From Mantamonas sphyraenae (lineage: Eukaryota > CRuMs > Mantamonadidae): a stretch of DNA of 64,000 bases. The position numbers and the translations under genes were made by a program. Of the stretch, positions 1 through 10,900 are shown piece by piece. The stretch spans positions 124,001 through 188,000 of the forward strand of contig JAPMXV010000015.1 of NCBI GenBank assembly GCA_026936335.1. Reading direction: 5' to 3'. The notes below the pieces were generated by a model that saw only the letters and a list, made by a program, of their open reading frames with translations, was not told the origin of the DNA and ran no database searches. Position 1 is the stretch's first letter; each line of letters begins with the position of its first letter.

Positions 1-2
1 AG

Positions 3-1096
3 CGCAACAACAATGGCAACAATGGCAACAAGGGGGGCCAACGGAACTACCACCAGAACAACAAGAACCACCAGCAGAACAACAACAACAACAACACGAC
101 AGCAGGCCAGAAGCGAGTGAACCGGGAGCGTGTGAGCACGCAACAGCAGCTGGACGAAGTGCTGAGCAGCGTTGGGTTGGACATGAGTGCTCTGAATGGA
201 ATTGGTGGTGGTGGCAACGGCAATGCCAGCGGCAGCGGGCCGTCTGCAGGCGGCTTCATGGACGTGAGCGCACTGGAGCAGCAGATGAAGCAGCAGCAAC
301 AGCAGCAGAAGCAGGGCCAGAGCCAAAGTCGGGGTCAAGGTCAGGTCAAGGTCAGGGTCAAGGTCAGGGTCAGGGCGGCAGCAGGGGTGGGAATCAGACA
401 TACGGCGGACAGATGTGGAGCCAGAACGGAGGGCAGAATGTGCAAGCTGGCAACTCGCAGGCGGTGCTGCACAACCTGTTTGCACAGAACCCGATGGGCC
501 AGCAGCAGGTGCAGCCGCAGCAGAGTTTTCAAGTGCAACAGCAATTACAGGCGATGCAGGCGATGCAGCAGCAACAGCAGATGCAACCGCAGCAGATTCT
601 GCACGGAGGAATGGGCAACATGCTTCTGTCGCCGCAGCAGCTTGCATACGGGAGCCAGGGCACGGTGCAACAGACGACGCAGACCACAAGCAACAGCAAC
701 AGCAACAGCAACAGCTCGGGTGGCCACCAACTGCTCTTCCAGCAGCCAAGTCTGGATGCGGACTCGTCGTCTCTGCTGAACCAGATTCTGAAGGACATGA
801 CGCAGGACGGAGGACAGCAACAGCAACAAGCGAGCAGTGGCAGCGGCAGCGGCACGGCATCGTCAGAAGGCCAGCAGCAGCAGACGGATGGCGGGGAAAA
901 GAAACCGAAGAAGAAGCGCCCCCGCAAGAAGAAGAGCGGCAAGGACAATGGCAGCGGCAGTGGCAGTGGCAACAGCAACAGCAACAGCAAGGACAACAGC
1001 AAGGACAACGGCAACGACGATGCAAAGAGCCGAAAGTACGGCCGCGTGCCGCCTCAGGTTGCGCGTCTGCGTGCTGCCAGTGGCAAGAAGGAATGA
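3..1096 (+). CDS. Q/N-rich low-complexity protein, 3' part (5' end outside window, one frameshift)
   Basis: This is the C-terminal part of a protein whose start lies before the window. Reading from base 3, it opens with an asparagine-rich stretch, then a short ordered-looking segment (RVSTQQQLDEVLSSVGLDMS), then long glutamine-rich tracts. It ends with a very basic lysine cluster (about 890-950), a Ser/Gly/Asn spacer and a basic tail ending at the stop at 1096. The frame must change near base 345, inside a Gly-Gln dipeptide repeat. Upstream the frame reads GQSQSRGQGQ and downstream, one frame over, GQGQGQGG. One missing G there explains both. I do not recognise a family. The composition is typical of prion-like or RNA-granule-associated tails, but that is only composition. 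Function unknown. Confidence 0.6.
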   Translation, partial: QQQWQQWQQGGPTELPPEQQEPPAEQQQQQHDSRPEASEPGACEHATAAGRSAEQRWVGHECSEWNWWWWQRQCQRQRAVCRRLHGRERTGAADEAAATAAEAGPEPKSGSRSGQGQGQGQGQGGSRGGNQTYGGQMWSQNGGQNVQAGNSQAVLHNLFAQNPMGQQQVQPQQSFQVQQQLQAMQAMQQQQQMQPQQILHGGMGNMLLSPQQLAYGSQGTVQQTTQTTSNSNSNSNSSGGHQLLFQQPSLDADSSSLLNQILKDMTQDGGQQQQQASSGSGSGTASSEGQQQQTDGGEKKPKKKRPRKKKSGKDNGSGSGSGNSNSNSKDNSKDNGNDDAKSRKYGRVPPQVARLRAASGKKE

Positions 1097-1450
1097 GAAA
1101 GGAGAGAGTGATGGGAAAGGGGTGGTGGGTTTTGCCAAACACAAGGAACCGGAATGGATGAGTGTGGTTGCATTCCATGGATTCGGCATCTTCGCTCCGG
1201 CCAAACCAGCCAAAAACCAAAGCAACGTACGTTGGAACCCACACGCACAACACAACAGCCCACGTCCAGTGCAACACACCTTCCGTGTCAGAGACACACA
1301 GCACAGCACTGTGTGCGTGCCGCTGCGCGTTGGCTGGTTGCCTGCGCACGTGTGGCGGGAGATTGCAGAAGGGTGGCGAATTTGCATGCATTGCGAAAAA
1401 CACAAGCGACTCACACGCGTTACCTGGACCTCCTGCACACAGAAGACAAC
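1097..1450. other. Intergenic gap, promoter side of RPS13
   Basis: These 354 bases separate the stop of the Q/N-rich gene from the RPS13 start. I see no credible ORF on either strand, no tRNA and no repeat array. It presumably holds the 3' UTR of the upstream gene and the RPS13 promoter. I could not pick out a convincing TATA box or other core element. Confidence 0.5.
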
Positions 1451-2282
1451 ATGGGACGTATGCATGCACCTGGGTACGTTGCAATGCGAGCATGCACAAG
1501 CACGTGTGCGCTTGTATGCCTGCGTGCGAGCGCGGAAACCGTGTAGCCGTGGTTGGCCCTCTGAAAACTGACTCCCGCCTCACTCGCACCCCCCCCGCTG
1601 CCGCTCTCTGCGCGCTTGTGCCTCCTCTGCATCCACTCTCACAGCAAGGGTATCGCCAAATCGGCAATCCCCTACAAGCGCACTCCGCCCTCGTGGCTGA
1701 AGCTGACTCCTGAGGAGATCGAGGAGCACATCTGCCGCTACGCCAAGAAGGGTCTGACCCCGTCGCAGATTGGCGTCATCCTCCGTGATTCCTACGGTGT
1801 TGGTCAGGTCCGCTTTGCCGCTGGCTCCAAGATGCTGCGCATCCTGAAGAAGCACGGTGAGTTTGCTTGTCCCATCTGCCCTGTGTACACCAGCACGGCG
1901 CCTCGCTTGGTTTTTGTGGCCTTGGCTCGTTGCATGCGCCGCTTGTTTTCCAGCGGCGTGGTTTTCGACCACACCGCAGCCACGTGCGTGCATCCCATGG
2001 TCCATGGCACTGACACAATTGCAACGTGTGTGTGTGTGTGTTCTTCCCATCACCCCCACAGGTCTTGCCCCTCAGCTGCCTGAGGATCTTTATTTCCTGA
2101 TCAAGAAGGCCGTGAGCGTGCGCAAGCATCTCGAGAAGAACCACAAGGACAAGGACTCCAAGTTCCGCCTCATTCTCATCGAGTCGCGCATCCACCGTCT
2201 GTCGCGCTACTACCGCAAGCAGCGCGTGCTGCCGCCCAACTGGAAGTACCAGAGCGCCACCGCCAGCACCCTCGTGTCGTAA
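1451..2282 (+). CDS. RPS13: 40S ribosomal protein S13 (uS15), three exons
   Basis: Structural protein of the small ribosomal subunit that binds 18S rRNA. Exon 1 is only 23 nt (1451-1473) and encodes MGRMHAPG, the invariant N-terminus of eukaryotic S13. Introns run 1474-1644 (gtacgt...cacag) and 1857-2061 (gtgagt...ccacag). Exon 2 carries the S13 block [20 protein letters not shown]; exon 3 carries [17 protein letters not shown] and the typical ending [14 protein letters not shown] before TAA. The spliced protein is about 150 residues, the usual length of the family. Joining the exons restores the reading frame and the conserved [10 protein letters not shown] and [12 protein letters not shown] junctions, so both introns are well supported. 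It is transcribed toward PEX10; the two stops are 165 bp apart. Confidence 0.97.
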
Positions 2283-2447
2283 ATGTTTTTTCTGGAACAG
2301 AAAGAAATCGGAAGCAAGTCGGTCGGCGCCCGTGTGTTCACGGGGACGAGGCCACTGCTCTCCACCTTCTCCGTCCTCCAAGTCCTCTCACGTGTGGTTG
2401 TGTGATTGCAGATAGGGTTGCATGTGTTCATTTTGCGTCTTGAAGGG

Positions 2448-3434
2448 CTAAGCGTTGTACAGGCGCAGGAGACTGTTCATGGGCGACGGCTGCCTGCACA
2501 GCGGACACTCAGGCTTGGATGCACACCATTCGGTGATGCACTGCCAACAAAACACATGGCCACACGGCGTGGCTGTGCTGTTGCTGCGTGCATCCAGGCA
2601 CATGGCACACTGTACATCCCGTTCCACTTCCACGTCGCCGCCGTCCAGTCGGTGGCCCACCTCGTGCCTGTTCTCGGCCATCTCCTCACTGGCTGATATC
2701 TCCCTGCCCTCTTCGTCCAGCACAGGCACCCTGCGCCCGCGGTTGCTCAGCTGCTCCACTTTGAGGTAGAAGGAGATGCCCAGTTGGACCACCAGCAGCA
2801 GGCCAAGCAGCCGATATGCAGGCGTTTGCAGCTGCTTGGCCACTTCCTTCCCACTCCCCGTGGCCTTTATCCGTGTGTACGCGTACTCTTGGCCACACAG
2901 CCTGCTGGCCACCTCAAAGTAGCGTCCGTCCAGGTAGAACAGCGCAAGGTGCAGCTGTTGCACCAGTTCCAGACCCTTGGCCACCGATGGCAGCCATTCC
3001 ACAACCTTGGCCAACCCTCGTTCCCATTGGCTACTTGCCCTTCCTTCCATCTCCGCCTGAGTGGCCATGCGGAACACAGCCTGCTGCAATCTGCTCGCCG
3101 TCCGCTCGGCCACGTATGGGCACACCACACTCAGAAACATCCACGTGGCCCGTTGCCCTCTGCTCGTCGGTCTCCTTCTACCCTCCCCATCCCTGTGCAC
3201 CTGCATCACATCCACAAACTCTTCGCCCAGCGTCTGCTCCTTGCTGCTGGCAAACACCGCCCAGTACGCAAGCTGCGTTGCCAGCCGCACGGGCTTTTCC
3301 ACAATCGCAAACTCCCGCTGGCCCAGCACCTGCCGTCCCACCTCCAACACCTCTTGTTCCAACAACGTCCGGTACATTGAATCCTTCTGCACGCACCGCA
3401 CCACCTGCGGTTGCGACGCCGACGGAAACTCCAT
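2448..3434 (-). CDS. PEX10: Peroxin-10, peroxisomal RING-type E3 ubiquitin ligase
   Basis: Integral peroxisomal membrane protein that, with PEX2 and PEX12, forms the RING ubiquitin-ligase complex recycling the import receptor PEX5. The intronless gene encodes 328 aa, close to the family's usual size. The N-terminal region matches the PEX10/PEX2 domain: QVVRCVQKDSMYRTLL near residue 10, then a QTLGEEFVDVMQV block. The C-terminal RING finger shows CAMC, CGHVFCWQC and CPLC in order. The start was chosen at the ATG at 3434 because MEFPSASQPQVVR aligns with the PEX10 start; the open frame continues upstream into the neighbouring low-complexity gene only as a shadow. A CT-dinucleotide run (about 3435-3455) lies directly in front of the start. 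Confidence 0.93.
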   Translation of the reverse strand: MEFPSASQPQVVRCVQKDSMYRTLLEQEVLEVGRQVLGQREFAIVEKPVRLATQLAYWAVFASSKEQTLGEEFVDVMQVHRDGEGRRRPTSRGQRATWMFLSVVCPYVAERTASRLQQAVFRMATQAEMEGRASSQWERGLAKVVEWLPSVAKGLELVQQLHLALFYLDGRYFEVASRLCGQEYAYTRIKATGSGKEVAKQLQTPAYRLLGLLLVVQLGISFYLKVEQLSNRGRRVPVLDEEGREISASEEMAENRHEVGHRLDGGDVEVERDVQCAMCLDARSNSTATPCGHVFCWQCITEWCASKPECPLCRQPSPMNSLLRLYNA

Positions 3435-3507
3435 CTCTCTCTCTCTCTCTCTTTCCACTCTTTCCTTTGCCTCCTCCTGTGCACCCTCCTCCACTTTCGA
3501 GCACCCA

Positions 3508-6500
3508 TCAATCCCTGCGGTTGCGTCCTCCCTTCTTCTTTCGTGGCGCCCCTCCGCCTCCCGGTGCAGAGAATGTGTGTCCTCCGCCGCCTCCTCCGCC
3601 GCCTCCACCACCTCCCGCTGCGCTTCTTCCACCTGCGCTTCGCGTGCCACGACGCGATGGCGTCGATGTCGAACTTGACGTTGTTGTCGATCCCGATGAG
3701 CGCCCTGCAAACCGGCTGCCTCCTCCCTCGCGTCCTCCATCACGTCCTCCGTCGCGGTCGTTCCTGCCACTCGAGCCACCTCCGAATCGCCCTCCTCCTC
3801 CGCTGCTGCTCTTGTTGTTGCTGCTGCTGTTGCGTCCTCCTCCTCGGCTGTTCCCTCCATCCGATCCACTCCTGCCAAAGCGTCCGCCGCCTCCGCCGCC
3901 CCGCTCGTCCCGCTCGTCGTTGTTGTTTCTTCCTCCTTCGCTGCGGAACCGTCCGCTCCCGCTGCGTGCCCGGCCTCCGCCATTGTTGCTTTGGCTGTCG
4001 GCCTTCTCATCACGACGCGATGACCCACTGCGCCGTCCAGAGAATCGGCTTCCTCCAGACGATGATTCGTCCTCGTTGTTGCGATCGTCACGTCGAGACG
4101 ATCCGCTGCGACGTCCAAACCTGCCACCACCCTCCTCTTCGTCATCCTTCTTGTCATCCCTCCTCGACGATCCGCTTCGCCTCCCGAAACGACCACCACC
4201 CTCCTCCTCGTCATCCTTCTTGTCATCCCTCCTCGACGAGCCGCTGCGACGTCCGAACCTGCCTCCACTTTCCTCCTCGCCATCCTTCTTGTCATCCCTC
4301 CTCGACGAACCTCGGCGTCCAAAACGACCACCACCCTCCTCTTCGTCATCCTTCTTGTCATCTCTCCTCGACGAGACCGCTGCGGCGTCCGAAACGACCA
4401 CCACCCTCCTCCTCGTCATCCTTCTTGTCATCCCTCCTCGACGAGCCGCTGCGACGTCCAAACCTGCCTCCACTTTCCTCTTCATCATCCTTCTTGTCAT
4501 CTCTCCTCGACGAACCGCTGCGGCGTCCGAAACGACCACCACCCTCCTCCTCGTCATCCTTCTTGTCATCTCTCCTCGACGAACCGCTGCGCCTGCTGCC
4601 AAACCTACTCCCGCTGCTTTCTTCCTTCTCGTCTTTCTCCTCATCCTTGTCGTCGTTTCCACGCCTGGACGATCCACTCCTCCGTCCAAACCGTCCGCCC
4701 GATCCACTCTTGTCATCCTCATCCCCCTTCTTGTCTTTGTCTTCTTTGTCCTTGTCGCTGCTGCGTCGCCCAAACCTGCTGCTGCGGCTGCTTCCACTGT
4801 CTTCCTTTCCATCCCCTTCCTTGTCCTCGTCTTCGTTGCGCTTGCCAAACCTGCTGCTTCCGCTACGCCGCGAAGACCCAGACTTGCCCTTGTCCGACTC
4901 GTCTGCGTCTGCATCCTTGTCTTTTTCCGTGTTGTCGCCCTTGCTGCTTCCGCGTCGCCCGAATCGGCTGCTTCCGCTGCGCGAGCTCTTCTCTTCCTCG
5001 TCCTCTCCGTCCTTGTCCTTGTCCTTGTCCTTCTTGCCCGCCGTCTTGTCCTCCTCCTTGTCCCCTTCCTTCTTCCTGCCGAAACGGCTGCTGCCTCGAG
5101 AACTTCTCTTCTTCTCCCCATCCTCCTTGTCCTTGTCCTTGTCCTCCTCCTTATCCCCCTCCTTTTTCCTGCCAAATCGGCTGCTTCGCAAGGAACTGCC
5201 TTTCTTCTCTCCGTCTCCGTCCTTCTTGCTCTTGTCTCCATCCTCGTCCTCGTCCTCGTCGCCGTCCTTCTTCTTGCGTCCAAACCTACCCGACGTGCGC
5301 CTGCTGCTGCTCTTTTCCTCCTTGCCCTCGCTCTCCTCATCGTCCTCGTCGCCCTCCTCCTTGCCACGCCTGCCCAGACGCGCACTGCCTCCTCCACTTG
5401 CGGCTTCTGCCTTTTGCTTGGCCCTCTGTTCACGTCGCTTGCGCGCCTCCTCCGCCTTTTTGCGTTCCTCCTCTGCCTCGCGCTCCTTCTTGGCCACCTC
5501 TTCAAACGCCTGGTTCTTCAGCTCCTCCACTCGCTTGTCCTCCTCCTCTTCCTCGTCGTCCATTGTCACCTCCCTGTTGAATCCGTACGGCGATCCGATG
5601 AACGAAAACGGGTCGCGTTCCACCAGACTCTGCTCCGTGTTTTCCTCCGTCTCTTCGATGAGCAGCTCGTGTGCTGCCAGTGGCGTTTCTTCTGCGTCTG
5701 CCACTGCCTGCTTCTTGCTTCCACCCGTCTCGCCGTCGTTGTCGTCTGCTCCCACTGTGCTGCCTCCGCGTGCTCGCTTGCCCCGACGCGGCTGACCTCC
5801 CTGTACATCCTCACCCTTGCCCTCCTCTGTCTTCATGGATGAGGTGGCGGTGGCGGTGGCGGTGGCGCTTTGCTTTGCTTCGTTCGCTTTCTTTGCGACC
5901 ACGCTTGCCCCGCGTTCTCGCGCGGGGCGTTTGCGGTTCGACCCTGGCACGTACGGTGCAAATCCACTTGCCACGCCGCCCACCTCGCCGCTTGCGTCCT
6001 CCATCAGATCGCCGTCGCTTGTGCCTGCGACTGCACCAGAGCCCACTGTGGCTGTGTTGCTTCGCTTTCGTACGCTGCGCGTCGTGCTCAGCGGCCCTGC
6101 TTCCATGCGTGTGCTACCCACTTGGTCTTCTTCGTCCATGGCAACCTTGTCCACGTCTCCTGACGCCGTAGCCACGTCGTCGTCGTCCTCCGGAAGCAGT
6201 CCAAGGCGAACGTCGATTCGCCGCTTGACTTGTCGTGCGGTGCTCTCTTCGGCCTCTTCAGCAACAGAGGCGCCGTCGTGCCCATCCTCGTCGGGTCGGC
6301 TGCGTCGTTTCTGTCCGGCCTCGCTCGGCACAGGCGTTGCCAGCGCCGATGAGTGTCCCTGTATGGCCTTGCCACCCTTGTTCTTTTTGTTCTTCTTGCC
6401 ATTGCGTGCACCTGCTGCGGCCTTGGGCGTGCCTCCGCTCAGAATCTCGGCAATGGATTCCGGTGCGCGTCGTTGGCGCTTCTTTGCGCTCATGCTCAGC

Positions 6501-7614
6501 GTCAGCAGGTGGTCCTCGTGTGCATCCATGCTCTCGTCCAGCCCATCCTCGTCCTCGTCCATGGTTTCACGCTTGCGTCCCACAACCACGGGCGTCCTGG
6601 ACGCCAGCGACGCACGCGTGGCTCCGGACGTCAGGATGCCCAAATCCGCAGCGGAAACAACACTCGAGGCGTTGGACAATGTCGACGATGCACGCTTGCG
6701 AGTCGTCGTGCGAGGTACCACAGGCACGCCAGAGGGCGTGGACACACTGGTCTCGTGCACACCTGTCAACAGCGCTTCGGACGTGTTCAACGCAAGCGGA
6801 CGCCGGTTCAGAGGCGACACGAGCGTCTCACGCGCAGACACCTCCTCCTGCACCGGGAGGCTCGTATCCAACAGGCTGCGTGTGTGTTTGTTTGTGTTGC
6901 GCCGCCGGTAATCCACTGACGACGCCACAAGTGCTCCGTTTCCGCTTCGGTTTCCAGAAGACCCGGGCGTTCGCGGCCCACCTGTCCCATTCCCGCCCAC
7001 AATGCTTCCACTGGGCGTGCTTGCCAGGTGGAACGAGGCCCCAATGCCTTCACCGCTGCGTTCGCTACCGACTGCGTTTACGTCTCCAGATGCTGTGCGC
7101 CTCAACGCGCTTCCGCTCAACATCTCGCCTCCTCGCCCTGGCGTCCCTGTGCGGTTGCCGTCGTGAGTGTACGTGTGCGTGAGTGTGCGGTGTCAGCGCC
7201 CATGCGTTGATTGATCCCCCCTCCCTTGCCACAGCCGTGCTCCACTCCGCCTCGCTTCCATGCGTTCAAATCCGGCTGTTCCTGCAGCCGTTGATCGCTG
7301 CGCGCGGACTTTGCCTTGTCGACCTCTCACAACCTACCCATCGATGTGGTGCGCCCCAGCGGCGTACGTGCCACTGCTCCGTGGCCACTTGCATCTCTAG
7401 CACTTGCAGACGCTGCATTGGTGACTGCTCCCATGCGTCGTGGCGTCCTTGCCGGCGTTTTGACGCTGCGCATTTTCACGCGCTTTCTTCGCTGGCCTGC
7501 CGCAGAGCCCACTGCAGGCGTCCCTGCATCTCCTCGCTTGCTCTGTGCATCCGTGCCTCGCTTGAACGGCGTTGCACTGCTCTTGTTCGCCCCCTTGCTG
7601 TCCTTATTCATCAT
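3508..7614 (-). CDS. Long charged protein with RFG repeats, function unknown (one frameshift)
   Basis: Two-exon gene. Exon 1 (7614-7339/7338) encodes a basic Ser/Thr-Pro-rich N-terminus. The intron is 7337-7147 (gtaggt...gcacag) and the junction reads TTSMGTPGRGGE in frame. Exon 2 encodes a Ser/Thr/Lys-rich, probably disordered region, then acidic stretches, then a coiled-coil-like KKEREAEEERKK segment. The last ~600 residues are tandem units in which a basic R(F)GR(R/K) core alternates with acidic DDKKDDEEE blocks. The very C-terminus is Gly/Arg/Ser-rich. The frame breaks at 4375: one extra base relative to neighbouring repeat copies produces a premature stop, and the next frame continues the repeat to the stop at 3508. 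I do not recognise a family. Alternating charge blocks plus FG dipeptides could suit a condensate or nucleoporin-like role, but that is speculation. The start is the first in-frame ATG. Confidence 0.7.
4100..4610. repeat. Tandem ~69-bp coding repeats of the RFG protein
   Basis: On the minus strand this stretch encodes about seven to eight near-identical units, each a basic RRSGSSRR segment, an acidic DDKKDDEEE segment and a GGGRFG core. Units differ mostly at third positions and by occasional residues (for example KDGEEESGG). One copy carries the extra base at 4375. More diverged units of the same design continue to about 5320. High identity of neighbouring copies makes both real copy-number change and assembly collapse likely here. 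Confidence 0.8.
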
Positions 7615-7986
7615 CTGCTGTACCCATGCGCTCAGTTGTGCGCGATTCCTACTCCCGAAATCCGCCCTCGTGTCAGGAACTCTTCCCAAGCGACCCCAAA
7701 CACGCCCACGCCCCACACCTCTCCCTGCACACCCCTCCCACACAACTCACAAGTAGGCAACCACTGCCACCAGTACGACAAACACCAGTGTCCACATCCC
7801 GAGCAGCGAATTTCTCTTTGCTCTCTAACCGCACGAGCTCGTGGCCACACCCCATGGTCAAATGCCTCCAACCCGTGGAAACAACGCAACATTGCAATGA
7901 AATTCCATCTCATCTCCACCCACCCCTGGCTTTCGCCGGAAAGCGTGCCATCTCTCACGCCGAACCAAGAAATCTGCCAATCCATC
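7615..7986. promoter_or_regulatory. Divergent intergenic region between RFG-repeat gene and condensin D2
   Basis: These 372 bases lie between two start codons pointing away from each other, so they must contain both promoters and 5' UTRs. Short open frames cross it on both strands, but none begins with a supported start or resembles a known protein. I see no RNA gene or repeat array and no clear TATA box. Confidence 0.5.
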
Positions 7987-10900
7987 ATGTCCACGTTTCA
8001 GATTCCCGTACATCCCGAGGATCTTGCCCTGGACCTTGACGAGCGCTACTGCGTGCAACAGGAGCTGTGTGAAGAGTTTGCTGCCCTGTCGCGCCCCAAG
8101 CAGATGGCCCATCTTGACGGTACGTGGCCTGATCTGCCCGTCCGCGCCTTTTCGCCTTGTCCGCTCGCAACACAAAACGCGCACTCACACGTTCCCTACG
8201 CATCTTCACCCACAGATGTGTTTGCCACCCTGTCTGCGCCTCTTCGCATCGCCGAGCACGAGCAGTTTGACACGCTGTACTACTGCGTGAGGTGAGTTGC
8301 ACGCCGTTGGCGCGCTTTTGCGCGTGCGATCGCTCAACGTTCACCGTCTCAAAATCCGGCCGCTGACACCTGGGCCCCGTTCCTTTCAACCACACGCCAG
8401 CGAGCTGCACACACTTGCACCCTCGGTGCAAAACAAGTTTGTGCAGGGTATGCATGCAACATTCACATCCTTCTGTGTGTCGCTGGCCGACGTGAGCGCA
8501 GACGCAGCTGGCATGACTCAGCACAAGAGCGCGCTGGAGATGTTTGTGTTCCTGATTACCTGGTCTTTGCAACAGAACCTTAACGGCGACGCTGTCGGTA
8601 CCGGGGCAGACGCAGATGTTTCTGTGGCCGGTCCATCAAAGGGGCGTGGCAAGAAGAAGGCCAGCAAGAAGAGTGCTGCAAGTGCCAGCGAACACGCGGG
8701 CGAGCTGCTGGAGCTCTTTGTGTCGGCGCTGACGGCCTCGCTGCGACAAAACCTGGCGCGCTTCTGGAACCTGGTAGTGCCGCAGGACGACTTTATGTCG
8801 CTGTACACACGCGTTCTCTACGACATGCTGGAGAACGCCGAGGCTCTGAAGAATGCCGGGGTTCGAGACGAGCTGTGTGCCATGTTCCACCTGCTTCTCT
8901 CGCGCTACAATCACAACATCGCCGCCGTGACCAAAACGGTGCACCTGTTGTGCAACTCACCAGTGGCTTCGGGCTTCCTGGGCCAGCTGGCTGTGTACCT
9001 GTGCAAGCAGGAAGGCAACGCCGGCCCGCAGTTTGTCGCCGAAGTCGTCCGTGAGATCGGCCACATGGAGAGTGCCGACGTGGCACGCGAGGCCGGTGCC
9101 GCCAAGAACCTGGGCGTGTTCTTGACCGACGTGGCCGAGGGAGCACCGCGTGTGGTGTACGGCACGCTGGCATTGCTGTTGAACCACCTGGACGGCGAGT
9201 CGTACATGATGCGCAACGGCATCGTGACCATGATTGGCAAGCTGATTTGCTTTGACGTGCCTGCCGACGACAAGAACCGTGCCTCGCTCATCACCAACCG
9301 CGACATGCTCTTGGAGGTGTTGATTGCACGCGTCGCCGACGTCAACGCCTACGTGCGCTCCAAGGTGCTCCAGACCTGGACTGCCATCTGCGAGGAGCGC
9401 AAGATCCCAGTGGCTCAGTTGCAGGCTGTGGCTGACCTGGCTGTGGGGCGTGTCACCGACCGTTCGGCAGTCGTGCGCAAAAACGCCATCCATCTGCTCA
9501 CCACCCTGCTCGAGTACAATCCGTTCAGCGACAAGCTGGACCTGGTGCTCTTCAAGACTCGCCTTGCCGAGATAGAGACCACAATGCAGGCCGAGGTGGA
9601 GAAGCAGAAGGAAAAGGCCACCGAGGCGCTCAAGCAGGCACAAGCGCAGCAGGCTGCCCAGGAAGGAGAGGACAAGGAAGAAGATGGGGAGGATGAACTT
9701 GACGTGGAAGAGTTTGACGTGGAAGAGAAGGAGGATGAGGATGATGATGAGGAGGTGGAGGAGGAGGAGAAGCAGCAGCAACAGAGCGTGGAGGATGAGG
9801 AGGAAGAAGAGGAGGAAGGCAAGGAGGAAAGCGGAGAGGAGCAGGAGAAGCGGCTGCAGGCTCTGCTGTTTACGTTTGAGTACCACCAGCAAGCAGTGGC
9901 GTTTATCACAAGCATGCACGAGACGGTGCCTGTGCTGAGCGAGCTGCTGGGCTCCAAGAACGCGACCGACGTGTTGGAGGCGGTTGGCTTCTTCATTGCC
10001 GCCAAGCAGTTTGGTATCCCGGGCGTGTGGCAGGGCATCCGCAAGATGATGATGCTGGTGTGGTCGAAGGAGGAGTCGATCAAGAACGGTGTGGTGGCCG
10101 CGTACCAGACGCTCTTCCTCGACGTCAACGCCGATGGGGAGCGCTTCTCGCGTGCACACGCCGGTCAGGTGTGTGCCAACCTGATTGAGCTGGCCCTGAG
10201 TGCCACGCTGGCCGAGCTGACCTCCATGGAGCAGCTGCTGGGGGATTTCCTGGCACGCAAGATGATTCCGCTCAGCGTGGTGAAGACGCTGTGGGACGTG
10301 TTTGAGGGAAGCAGCAGCAGCCAGCAGTCGCGTGGTGCCTTGATGGTGCTGACAATGCTGGGTGCAGCCGATGCGTCTGTGCTGCGCGCCAAACTGGACG
10401 TGCTGGTGGAGCTTGGCCTGCGCAAGGCGGTTCAGAACAGCGACTGGTTCACGGTGCGCTACGCGTGCATCGGACTTCAGCAGTCGCAGCAGGGCGCACC
10501 GCGTCGCCCTGCATCGGACGACCTCTTTGCCGTCCTGCACACGGTTGTGTGTGCCCAGGGCGTCGACGACGTCGCGTGGACGGCCGCGGCCGAGCAGGCC
10601 ATCAACCTCGTGTTTCGCGTGTGTGAGCAGCCGGGTGACGTGTGCGAACGCATGCTGGTGGCTCTGACAGACGCTCTGGCGGACAGCGAAAGCGGAAGCG
10701 AAGCTGAGAGCGACGTCGAGGCTGAGGAGGAGGAGAACGAGACGGACGCAGACGACACACCGGCCAGCAACGCGCAACTGTGGAAGTTGACGCAGCTGCT
10801 GATGGTGTGCGGCCACACAGCCATCAAACAGCTGGTGTTTGTGGAGGAGATGCAGAGCGAGTATGTGAACGCCAAGCTCAAGGCGTCGCGCAAGGTGGAA

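Noticed and set aside
2816-5842. 1,008-codon Pro/Leu-rich open frame on the plus strand
   Set aside because: Antisense of PEX10 and the RFG-repeat gene; repeats of the real gene produce Pro/Ser/Leu runs in this frame. No recognised domain.
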